From Coffea arabica (Eukaryota > Streptophyta > Magnoliopsida > Gentianales > Rubiaceae), in contig NC_092312.1 of the NCBI RefSeq assembly GCF_036785885.1, positions 12,542,001-12,606,000 of the forward strand: 64,000 nucleotides of DNA, given 5' to 3'. The position numbers were made by a program, and so were the translations under genes. Numbering within the stretch: position 1 is the stretch's first letter; every line of letters begins with the position of its first letter. The notes below the pieces were generated by a model, which saw only the letters and a list, made by a program, of their open reading frames with translations, was not told the DNA's origin and made no database searches. Positions 1-9,816 of the stretch are shown here, piece after piece.

Positions 1-229
1 ATTTGGTGGAGAGAGGATGGATGGCTGGTTCTGGGCTTTGCTGCTAGCTGAATAGGTCTGCTAGACTGCTACTTATGTACTTTCTCAACGCTGAGCCAAT
101 GAGATCGCGGTGAGGAATCTGTACTTGACTGCATTTACGTTGGTTTAGGTTTGAAAGGACAATTTCTTTCCCCTAGAAAAATCGTTTTAAATGTGCCTTG
201 TATTTTGCCGAATAAAATTTTGTATCCCT
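1..229 (+). other. Flank; possible 3' end of an upstream gene
   Basis: Unique-looking DNA left of the first transposon. The plus strand stays open from base 1 to a TGA near base 50 and an AATAAA polyadenylation-like hexamer lies at 211-216. This would fit the last codons and 3' UTR of a gene that starts outside the window, but no family is recognisable from so few residues. Confidence 0.2.
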
Positions 230-238
230 TTACTTTTA

Positions 239-321
239 GGGATAATTTCACAAACCTCCTCTGAGGTTTCTGACACTTGCACTTAGACCCCTCCAGGCTT
301 TAAAAACTTCACCTAGCTCCC
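239..321 (+). repeat. Left terminal inverted repeat of the Pack-MULE
   Basis: 83-bp repeat whose reverse complement lies at 2776-2858 with about 7 mismatches. It is preceded by the 9-bp target duplication at 230-238. Confidence 0.85.
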
Positions 322-984
322 TTGTTTTTTCAAATTTTGGTAACAATTCAGTCCAATTAGGATTAAAGTATTACTATCATGATAGAGATGACATTTATAT
401 TATATGAATACCCTCTTCCTTCCTATATTAATACAAGATTGCTTGTTATTTAAAAAAGTAGAGATAATTATCAAAGTTGAAAGGGTATAACTGTAATTCA
501 GGAATATTTTTCTGTTACATGGAGACATCTTCAGTAGCTGACAGGAATAGCCAACGGCAACTTGCAATCTTCCAATGGCAAAAAATTTTGAAACCTTTAA
601 CTGCATAAAAACATCTGGAAAGCACATTTTATCCTCAAGCTAAAAGATTGTGAGGAGCATTAACAGAAGGCTATAATGAAAACATTTAAGCAGATTTAAT
701 GGCCTCTTCGAGCGAACCAGCAAAATCCTGGAACTCACCAACAACTTTCACTATTAAAAACAGATATTGCTATTGCAATCGCAAGGCCACAGTGAAGACA
801 TCGCTCTAGCGAAAAGAATCCGCACAAATTGTATTTTTGCTGCTCAAAATGCAGATATTTCAAATGGTATGACGGAGGAGAAGAAGAAGAAGTTAATAGC
901 AGAAGAAGCAACCAAGACACAAACAGGAAAAGGGATATTAGCAGAGCTAGAGTACTTGGCATTTCAGAAAGGCAATCTGATATT

Positions 985-2557
985 GCCGTGGAAACCTCGT
1001 ATAAATCACCAGCATTTGAAGGATATGGTAGTTTCCTCTTGGAAATTGTTGCAACGATAACTTGAAGCATTGGTGTAAATGGACTTCCACTTGGCTGCCG
1101 GTAGCGATAAAAAGGTTTTCCAACACAGAAGATCACAATTGTGGAAGCCATAACCACTGTAAGAATGATATCTGCCATACCCCAGCTGACGTGTTCTTGC
1201 ACGTAAACAATAAGAGTAACTGCTAGTAACAGTCCACAGCAGAGACCAAAGTTCCACCAATTGAAAAATGACATTTTATGCCTTCTTTCAGCTGGATGAT
1301 TACCATCAAACTGGTCAGCTCCAAAACTCTCCAATGATGGCTTGTGTCCTCCTGTTGCGATGGAGATCAAATAGATGCCAAGGAAGAATATCACTTCATG
1401 GACCTTCCTGGGGCTGAGGCAAATGCCAATATTGTCACTGGGTTTCAAAGCAGGGATCGTACTAGACATCGTTAAGAGAAGCAGACCCTGGCATTGAGAA
1501 AATGGAATTAAATAACTAAATTTGCTTCTAGGAGATCAGATCAAACAGTAACGCTAGAACAGGCATTCTAATAGTTCTCTATTATCTTTTGAGTAAATAA
1601 TAGTGCTATTTTATGCCTTTCATATCTTTGTTATTCCTATCATCAAGACAGGCGTTTTTTTTGCTTCTTTTTTTTTTTTTTTTTTTTTTTTTGTACTTTA
1701 AAGCTAGCAGTTTACCATGATATAGATGATGCATGAGATGAGGACTGTGGAGAAACGGCCCAGGTATGCATCAGCTAAGAATCCTTCAAGAAGTGGCATC
1801 ATGGTGGTTACCCCATACCAATAATTGACGCTCTTTGCTGCTGTTTTGAGATCTTCATTGGTCACTTTAGTCAGATAAATGATTAAGCTTGTTGCTATTC
1901 CAAAATAGCTCAACCTCTCGCTGAATTCAACAGTTGCATGTCAAAAGATTATAGTCCCTTGTGAGAATATAAGTATCATGCTCACGATATTGAAATCTAG
2001 TTACTTGGCTGCTATAAATCAGGTTTTCAGTTCTTATATTTTTTAGAAAAAAAAAAATTCTCTCCCATTTTTTCGTAAGCACTAAATGAGAGCCTAGTTT
2101 CTCAGCGACATTAAGTATTCTATCATAATTGAAAGTGCAGACATGTATTGCCAGCCTTCATGCCAAGAGCTCAGGATGGAGAGGCTCACTAAAATTTTCC
2201 TCTATGGCATTGAAAAGCTCACTGAACTGCCGGCGGACTTTAAGGGGACAGAAGATGAAAACGCAGAGAGTATGTGCAGTCCTAAAGCATGCTTCTCTTA
2301 ATTAATATTTCTGCTTCCCAAAGAAACTATGTACGCTTGCATCAATGATATGCAAAGAAAATCGTTACTGTAATGCAACAGTAATCTTTTTCCAATCATC
2401 TCTAGTTACTAAAATAAACTCAGAAACGACCTGTTTGGAATGGGTAGTCAGAAATAATGGACGTAATTAGTTGGCTAAACGTCGTACCAATGATAAAAAG
2501 GGAGGCCTTCCAGACGCCTGTTGTAGCGCGACAGGGGACTCTTCCTTTATGATCCAA
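985..2557 (-). pseudogene. Captured fragment of an NRT1/PTR family (NPF) transporter
   Basis: Three exon pieces of a proton-coupled nitrate/peptide transporter lie on the minus strand in gene order. The first (about 2465-2557) reads DHKGRVPCRATTGVWKASLF, the conserved N-terminal block. The second (1716-1920) reads SYFGIATSLIIYLTKV and GFLADAYLGRFSTV, with an AG acceptor before it and GT after ATG at its end. The third starts at 1487 after an AG, joins in frame, and contains ATGGHKPSLESFGADQFD and MSFFNWWNF. Homology stops near residue 160 of that exon (about base 990), before the central loop and C-terminal helices. Fewer than half of the usual ~12 helices remain, so no working transporter is possible. 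Wording is closest to the NPF5 type as I recall it. It lies wholly inside the Pack-MULE, hence captured. Confidence 0.85.
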
Positions 2558-2775
2558 ATTGGTGCCCAATTGTTTCTTCTATTGGTGCCTAGGAGTAATG
2601 GTTTTTAATCACCTTCATTAGACATTAAATTTCTGTTATTCTAGTTAAATGTAATTACTAATGTGAAGATGCATTTGTCAATTTAGTTAACGTCAGTCAT
2701 CTAAACCAAACTCTGAGGACAAATTGGTCATTTCAGCGCTCTGCATGTCACCAATGGACCCCAATACTTTGCTAG

Positions 2776-2858
2776 GGGAGCTAGGTGAAATTTTTAAAAC
2801 CTGGAGAGGTCTCATTGCAAGTGTCAGAAACCGCAGGGGAGGTTTGTGAAATTATCCC
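2776..2858 (-). repeat. Right terminal inverted repeat of the Pack-MULE
   Basis: Inverted partner of 239-321. It is followed directly by the second copy of the 9-bp target duplication at 2859-2867. Confidence 0.85.
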
Positions 2859-2910
2859 TTACTTTTAAAATATTAACTTTATTGTCCCTTATAAATTCAA
2901 ATTAATAATT

Positions 2911-3089
2911 GATTTGTTTGGATAGTTCCATTATCCCAAATAATATTTCACTTACATCATAAACACATTTCCCAACCCACTTTTTTATATTCTCAATTAC
3001 CCTTTTATCTCACATACATCACATCACAAAAAGTGCTATAGTAATTATTCTAAATAATATTTCAAATAATACCTTTTCCAAAACAAATT
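2911..3089. repeat. MITE-like element, GATTTGTTTGGAT family
   Basis: Short AT-rich repeat with ends reading GATTTGTTTGGATAG and, inverted, TTTTCCAAAACAAATTC. The interior shares phrases such as ATGTGATGTATGTGAGATAAA with sequences at 10559-10693 and 29832-29995 and inside the elements at 41241 and 46196. Noncoding. Superfamily not determined. Confidence 0.55.
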
Positions 3090-5755
3090 CAAAATTTCAT
3101 CGCAACCTAGATTTTCGATCATCTTTTAATCTGAAATCACCATGTAACCTATGTGTAGTCCTTTTTTATGTACAAAAAAATAGAATCCCACATTTTTTAG
3201 TAGTAAAAATAAATATAGATTGAATTAGATCTCATTTTCTTAGGAGAAAAAAATATATAATTTTGGTCAAATCATACTTTTTAGAGGTAAAAATAAATAT
3301 GGATGGAGTCACTTATTTAACTACAGATGGGGTCTTACTTTTTTATCCTTAAGAAAATAACCATGTGAGGGTCATGTGACATATTCATGATAAAAAATTG
3401 TCAAAAATCTTGGTTGGGATCAAATTTTATTGATCTAATTTTATAAAAAATGTAAAATTATCACTTTAAAATGAATGACAAAAAAATTTACTTGGCAATA
3501 TATATGAGACATTTTACACGATTTTTTTTTCCATTTTTTAACTAAATATATTTTTCTTTCCTGTTTGAATAGTTTTGTGTTACTTTATTTTAACATTTTT
3601 TGACTCTTTTTAGAGCCTTAGGAGTGAATAATGGCTATTTTGTTTTGCATAGATAAGATATGGGCATCGCTTAAAAGAGGTACAAACAAGCCTACCAACA
3701 CCTATATTGTATTCTTTACAAGAATTTCGAGTACAATGACTTTGTAATATTGCAAAAAAAAATCCGTTTAGAGTAGCTATTTTTTGGAGGTATTTTTGAA
3801 AAATTTTACTGTAACAGAGTTTTTATAGTATATTTTGGGATATTTTTAGAAAATATTTTAATATATTTAAGAGTAGAAGAGTTTTTAAAATATATTTTGG
3901 GATATTTTTTAAACATTAAAAAAAAATTAGACTACTTTTTAGAGTACCTTTTAAAGTACTTTTTAAAAATTTTAATAATATTTGAAAAACTAATTTTTAA
4001 AAAACTCTTGAATCCAAATAGAGCCTCTCTGGATAAAATTTCTTTATTCATATATGGCACTTAAATTAACTTAAAAATTTTCAAAATGTTATAATTTTTA
4101 GATCCAACCCTAATTTATGTAGAATATCCTCAAAGTCTGTTCTTTCGATATTATTCAGAATTTTCTATTAAATTCATGAAAGTATCAAGTGGTTTTATGT
4201 TCTATCAAACGTCCTTGTGTATTCTTAATTTCCTACACTCTAATGAAAACTGATAAAGCCACAGTTGGAAGTATATATTTCCACAGCTTCTTCTACCCAG
4301 AACCCCAACATTACCCCAGACCCAACCCGATGGGTGATATATGCTTGGGAATTGGGATAATATGTTACCCCAACCCTTGTCCTGCCTCGCTACTTCTGGG
4401 GGTGCTCCTGTTCAGCTATCATTTTTGTTTTTTTTTTAATCTAATTTTAATTTTTATATGTGAACAATACTAATAATGAATTTGCTCATCAATTTTTTTT
4501 TACAATTTTTAGCCAAATATTCAGCATGAAACAAAGTTTAAAAATTATTTTGATCTCGTGACTTCATTTATCTACATTTGATTTTACCTAAAATCCAACT
4601 CCATTATCGTTGTTTTTATTTATATATGCATATAAATAACATGTCACATGTCAAAAATAAAAAGAAAAGTAAATTAATATAACAAAATCATCATTTAATC
4701 ACAACAAATTGACAACAAAGATTATATTATTTTGTCGCAGGAGGATATCAAATTATTTATTTTATATTCTATTTATATAATTATATTAAATCATAGGTAG
4801 GGGATATCAAGCACTTAGTTTACGAGCACAGAACTCGTTGGGTCATTATTGGGCCCAAAGGCCAGTCAATGCCCCATTACACGCAACGCTGAAAGGTCGA
4901 CTAATTAAAATGCCGGGCCCTAACTTCATCATATTTCGCTTTGCTAAGGCCTCTTTCTGACGCCTTCGTTTGCGTCGCGTGATTTTAGCCGTTGCATAGT
5001 TACGCCTTTCGATCATTACACGGGTTGTCACTTGCACGCTTTCTTTATAAGTACCAAAAGCGTGACCTTTCAGACAGGAAAATTGCTTTTTTTTATATTC
5101 CAACAAATGAACAAGCATATTGGTACTGGAAGTGTACTGCTAATTGTTCCCGTAACCTCTCATTTTGTCTCCGACGGAGATTATAAGTCTAAATGCTCAT
5201 CTCATCCATCGAGGAAGCAATTTTTGTTTGATTTTTCCCTGCTGATTTTATGGGTGTATTGTAGATTCTGAATTGCTTCTACTTTGTGCTGTTCGAATGA
5301 TGATAAGTAAAAACTGGACAAACTTGATCTTTAGACATGATTTATATGCCTCGGTATATTGCAACATTTATTTCCCATTCAACATGAAATAAAGGCTTCA
5401 GGGACTTCAATTTAGCAGCTGAATACATCATGGTCTATTGTTACATTCTGTGTCTCGCCTTCTTTACATTTTATTTTCTTGCAAATATCGTTAGTTTTCA
5501 TTTTGTTGCGCGTCTATGTTCCATGGTAGTGTCCATCCTAGGCAAAACATCAGCAATGCACCAACCAAGTATTGCCCCTGGAGCTATATAGCAAGGCTAA
5601 AGTCATGAACTCTCTGAAAAGTTTGATTACAGCATAGCATTGGTAAAGAAAAATAGCTATAACATAAGCAATCTAGACATCATTATAAGGACAACTCTAC
5701 AATCTCAAATCGGGGGCCTTCCCCGAAGGGGGGTGGGTGGGTGGGTTAAGCTCTT
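3090..5755. other. Gene-free AT-rich stretch
   Basis: No reading frame with recognisable protein features on either strand. About 3765-4025 looks like another degraded foldback repeat (rich in TTTTTAGAGTA-like words, right end GAATCCAAATAGAGCC). An open frame at 4846-5118 on the minus strand is basic and matches no family I know. Nothing else can be supported. Confidence 0.5.
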
Positions 5756-5760
5756 GGACT

Positions 5761-6585
5761 TCATCTGTCAAGAACCTCAACAGCCATTGGAGTTCTGATC
5801 GTTGTTTGCTCAGCTCTTTTGAACGGTCTCTTTGCTGCAGAACTATACTGATGCAATGGCGTTTTGTTTGTATCAAGGTGATGCAGGAGACAAACCATGC
5901 TTACAGAAGTAGCAAACATTGGTATTGGACCAAAGAACCAGAGCAGCAGGGTAGTTGCGAAGTAAAGCGCTCTGAGCCCCAATGACCAAAAATCACCTCC
6001 TCTTATGACTGCTGATTCAACATATTTTATAGGAATGTCGGTATCTGGTGTACTAATGAGGTAATTTGCATGGATGAAACACCTTGATGATTGGACAAAG
6101 CATGCAAAAGCCAATAAGAAACAGATTAGAAGACTAATGAACTTGATTGACATTGTGGCTTGCCTTGTGTCTCCATAGATTAGTTCACTTTGGAATATGT
6201 TTGAATTGTTCGCAATCCAGGCTCCAATGAGAGAGCTAAGTGTCAGGGAAACTGATGCAAGGAATGTAGCTGCAGACACATTGGCTGAGAGCACATCTAA
6301 TGCTGTTTTAACATCCTTGTTTTCAACCTGCAAAAATCTTTTCTCGCTATTAGCAAAGTAGTAAAAGATTGACTTAGCTGGGCATCAGTGCAAGGAAATT
6401 ACAAACAAAGGTATTACCTGCATGACTTTTTCAACCCAAGCCTTCTTGTCATTGTTCTCATAGCCAATCACTGTAGTGTGTGGACGCTTGAGGCACCTGT
6501 ATAGCAGGAAGAGATGGTAGGCAAACATGATGAACAGCCCACATGGCACCAACACCAAATCAAGATACTCCTTCCGGAAAATCAT
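5761..6585 (-). CDS. DUF599 domain membrane protein
   Basis: Two exons, 6418-6585 and 5761-6327, joined by an intron with GT at 6417 and AG before 6327. The join is in frame and gives 244 residues. The product has a short N-terminal segment with a hydrophobic helix (residues 8-28), then the motifs NDKKAWVEKVM and SANVSAATFLASVSLTLSSL typical of the plant DUF599 family. Further hydrophobic stretches lie at about 74-96, 115-137 and 172-206, so about four membrane spans. The motif RGGDFWSLGLRALYF is also conserved in the family as I recall it. The molecular function of DUF599 is unknown. The start ATG at 6585 gives the normal family N-terminus, and the length is close to that of other members. 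It appears intact. Confidence 0.88.
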
Positions 6586-7115
6586 TTATTTGTTTTTGGC
6601 TTTCCCTGTGAGCCAATGTCCGGCACCAGATTGGAAGGTCTCGTGGCTTTGAATGTTTAGTGAATTCCGTTTTATGTCTAAAATCTCACTTAGAAGGAAT
6701 TGATGGAATTTGTGATTTGTTTAAGGAAGTCTTTGACTTTGCGTAACAGAGTTGCAAAGACAACTTGCAAAATACACAGTTCCCCAGTTGGCCTTATCAT
6801 ATTCTTGCTCACCAAGTAGAGCTTTTAGTAAGGGACTGACTTCGACCCACGATATCTGCAGCTAGTTCCCTTCTTCTTCTTCTTCTTCTTTAAAAAAAAT
6901 ATAACAGTTAATTACCCATCTAAATGTCAATACACCATCCTGATTACTGATAAATCTTCTCCTTCTTTGCCTTGAAAGTGTATATGGTGTGTGTGCAAGA
7001 GCTAAACCTGTAGTAAATGACTACATTTTTGTCGAGCTTTTAGATTTTTCCTTAAAATTTTTAGAAAATCAATTGTTTTGAAGGAATAAATGTAATTGAG
7101 ACAAAAAATGTGATA

Positions 7116-7161
<46 letters not shown>

Positions 7162-7700
7162 TGAACTTGGTTTGCCTTAACTAACACAAATGCACGGTTT
7201 GTAACAATATTTTGTTTTTCTATTAAATTTGGATGACATGAATGTTCTCTTTCATGTCATTTGAGTTAACATTTTTAACTTTTTTGAATAATCTGTTGTT
7301 CCTCTTTAAGTCATTTTATGAATTTTTATTAGTTTTAGCAAAGCTTTTCTAATCATAATTATTGTTTTGCCAATGGTGGATAAGAAGTCCAATTACAGAA
7401 TGAAGGAATTTCTTAGATTGTCCATCAATAGCAAAGCTAAGCTGCAGGGAAATTTTCCTTCAAAATACTTCTGAGCATGCATACTTCTAATACGCCTTTT
7501 TTCTTACTTGGAAGGATTCCCGTCTTCCTTCAACTTGAACCGGTCATCGTCAACCAGTAACGTAAGGGAAACCTCTTCGTTAGGAGCCTTTTTCGGGGGT
7601 TTAAAACTAGTCATTAGGAGCCTCTGAAAATGTTGCAAGGCATTTCTTTTTTATCTCTTTACGGTTACTGTACTTATTTGTCGACTGATGCCAGAGAAAA
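6586..7700. other. Upstream region of the DUF599 gene and AT-rich spacer
   Basis: Holds the presumed promoter and leader of the minus-strand DUF599 gene and a (TA)n tract at 7121-7159. A CTT/TTC run lies near 6872-6890. No further gene is visible. Confidence 0.4.
7121..7159. repeat. (TA)n microsatellite
   Basis: Perfect TA dinucleotide run of about 39 bp in noncoding DNA. Confidence 0.95.
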
Positions 7701-7724
7701 GCCTGAATTAAGTTCCTATTGCTT

Positions 7725-8098
7725 ATTTATTGCATTCCATGCTTCTGCTTGAAGTTTTCTGCACCTTCTTCTGCTGCTTCTAAAATATTAAAAACTTACA
7801 CAATCCAATTCAAAAGACTAGTATACTAAGGTCATATAAAAGCAGGCAAGAGCATTTTTTTTTTCTTTTTTTCATATTCACAGACCCTAAGCACTGAATT
7901 TACCTCAAGAGTAAGACAAAGCCGCTGCAGGTAGTCAAGTTTCTTGAAGCAATAGCATTCTAGAACTTTAACAGTGTATGGTCCGACCTGCATGCTGATT
8001 TGTCTGTCTTGCTCAATATTTTGGATTGGTGAATTTCGCTCAAAAACGCAGCATTGAAGTGATTTTAATACTCGAGCAGCGCCATTTTATCTGAAATT
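7725..8098 (-). pseudogene. Unrecognised exon-like fragment
   Basis: On the minus strand a frame stays open from about 8098 to 7905 and reads GAARVLKSLQCCVFERNSPI followed by RQISMQVGPYTVKVLECYCF and KLDYLQRLCLTLE, then meets GTAAAT. A second short frame after an AG at about 7785 reads KQQKKVQKTSSRSMECNK and stops. The residue composition and splice-like borders look like real coding sequence, but the in-frame triplet just after the upstream AG is a stop and no start is available. I do not recognise the family. It could be a gene relic or an unannotated small gene. Confidence 0.3.
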
Positions 8099-8610
8099 CA
8101 GGAATCAACGAAAGCTGTTTGTTTCCATGAACAATTTCTGTGATTCTTGTAGATAATAGATGTGGTTACGTATATAGAAATCATCTCTCTTTGTGGTAAC
8201 TTTGGTTTAGCAACGGGAATATAAACACAGCATTGGGCCTAATTAAATAAGCTTCCATTTGGAAAAGGTCAATAGCAGAGTAAAAATCAAAAGACTGCGA
8301 TGCTACAATTACTGAGGACCAGAAAGTCTTACAGACCTCAATACCATTACAAGGATTGATTCCTAAGAGATTCTTAATTCTAGAGAGTAACAAATCAACA
8401 AGAGGACATCTTTCTGCACATTTTACAAAATAACCGTATGTACAACTCCAACCTACTTCACAAAAGAAGCAAAACAAACATGACTCCTAGTTTAGACGCT
8501 ATCTAGAAGACCTGAACTTGGTTGGCGAAACCAGACTCCTTTTGAATGCGTATGTAGAAAAAACCAGAAAAAATGCGGTCATGATTAGATGTTAGAAGCG
8601 ACAACCTCTG

Positions 8611-9807
8611 TTATTTGAACTGAACGTTGTACCCCTTTGAATTGGCTCTTTTCAGTGTCCTTTTGACGATGAAAACTTCCTGGGAACTTGATTCGGAGGA
8701 ATCAGGTCCAGAATCAGGTCTAGAAGAACCATGATTAGAAACTTCAAATCTTGCACTCGATGAAGACTTCAAGATTCCCTTCAAGGGTTTTCTTTCTGTA
8801 CCGAACGCCTCTTTGCTGTGATTATCACCTGGACTACCATCTTTATGTTTCAGACAGCTGAAAGCATCACCGAAAAAACCTTGGCTTCCCTTGGCATGAA
8901 AAGGATGCCCATTAGCATCATGATCGTCGTCGTCGTCATCATCGCCGTAAGGAATATGAACGGATTTGCCATGAAATGGATCATCACCAAAAGCACAATA
9001 ATCACCTTCGGCATCACCAAAAATCTCATATCCAGAGAAACCATCATCCACAAGGGTAGCGGTCGGAAGGGGAACTTTGTCACGGACTTTATTTTCCTCG
9101 ACTTTATTCTTATCGCGTACTACTTTCTTGTATTTTGGAAGTTTGAACCACCCTTCCGTAAACAAAGGCAGTTGATTCAGATTCTTCAGAAACGATGAGC
9201 TTTTCTTTGAAGCATCGACTGGCTTTTTCTTCTCACTTTTACCCAGCAATGCCATAGCAATGGCGCTGGTTATGAAAAGCTGGCAAATTGCGCATTTGAT
9301 TTGTTCATGCCTCTCGAAAGACGACGACTGTGTAAGGCCAATCATGGTCTTGACCCTAAGAACTCTGCGCGCCAGCTCCGCCAATTCATACTTTCTTTAT
9401 TTCGGGTCATCAAGAATCTTGGCAGCCAGGTAACCGATGTCAACCTGATGCTTTGTCAACCCCAATTCTTCAAGGGGGAAAAGATCTTTCTTCTCAGGAA
9501 TTCCGAACCCGACGAAGCGAATTCTCTCGTCTGTGAGAAATCTGTAGATTGATTCTGGTAATACATCCCCTGAAATAAACTTGAGGATAACGCAGCCTAC
9601 ACCAAAGCACAGGAGCATGAGAATATTGTTGGGATCGCGAGGGTGGCGCATTACATCGATGCCGACCACGGGCGGACGGGCCCAGGTCTTTCCATCAGGG
9701 AAAAGAAAATCCATGGAGCACATTGTTTCAAAGTCTTTTGCTTTGAAGGTAATGCCCTCCAGCTTAACTTCAAACTTATTGGTCCTCAGGTAAACGATGC
9801 CAGCCAT
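8611..9807 (-). pseudogene. 3'-5' exonuclease-like (RNase H fold) gene with in-frame stop
   Basis: One uninterrupted frame of 399 codons except for a TAA at 9397-9399, after codon 136. The first part contains PPVVGIDVMRHPRDPNNILM and the pattern IRFVGFGIPEKKDLFPLEEL-GLTKHQVDIGYLAAKIL, matching the plant Werner-exonuclease-like fold as I recall it. Past the stop the same frame continues with ELAELARRVL and IKCAICQLFITSAIAMAL, the expected last helices. It then adds a long low-complexity tail with a seven-Asp run. The catalytic D-x-E becomes D-V-M, so a nuclease activity is doubtful even without the stop. No intron that would remove the TAA is evident. Either a recent pseudogene, or a 136-residue truncated product. 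The annotated start is the ATG at 9807. A TATATA-like box near 10103-10110 could be its promoter. Confidence 0.65.
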
Positions 9808-9816
9808 ATCTATCAA

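Larger units (their letters stand above)
239..2858. mobile_element. Pack-MULE-like transposon carrying an NRT1/PTR gene fragment
   Basis: A 2,620-bp element bounded by inverted terminal repeats that both begin GGGATAATTTCACAAACCTC and match for about 83 bp with about 7 mismatches. A perfect 9-bp direct repeat, TTACTTTTA, flanks it at 230-238 and 2859-2867. Long terminal repeats plus a 9-bp target duplication are hallmarks of Mutator-like elements. No transposase is visible. Instead the interior holds an exon-intron fragment of a host peptide/nitrate transporter on the minus strand, which is the definition of a Pack-MULE. The boundaries were read directly; assignment to Mutator is inferred from TSD length and TIR length. 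Confidence 0.85.

Noticed and set aside
1006-1260. Overlapping minus and plus frames inside the NPF fragment
   Set aside because: Shadow frames of the captured transporter exon; no protein features of their own.
4846-5118. Basic 90-residue minus-strand frame (ITRRKRRRQKEALAKRN)
   Set aside because: Lys/Arg-rich composition only; no start context, splice partner or known family.
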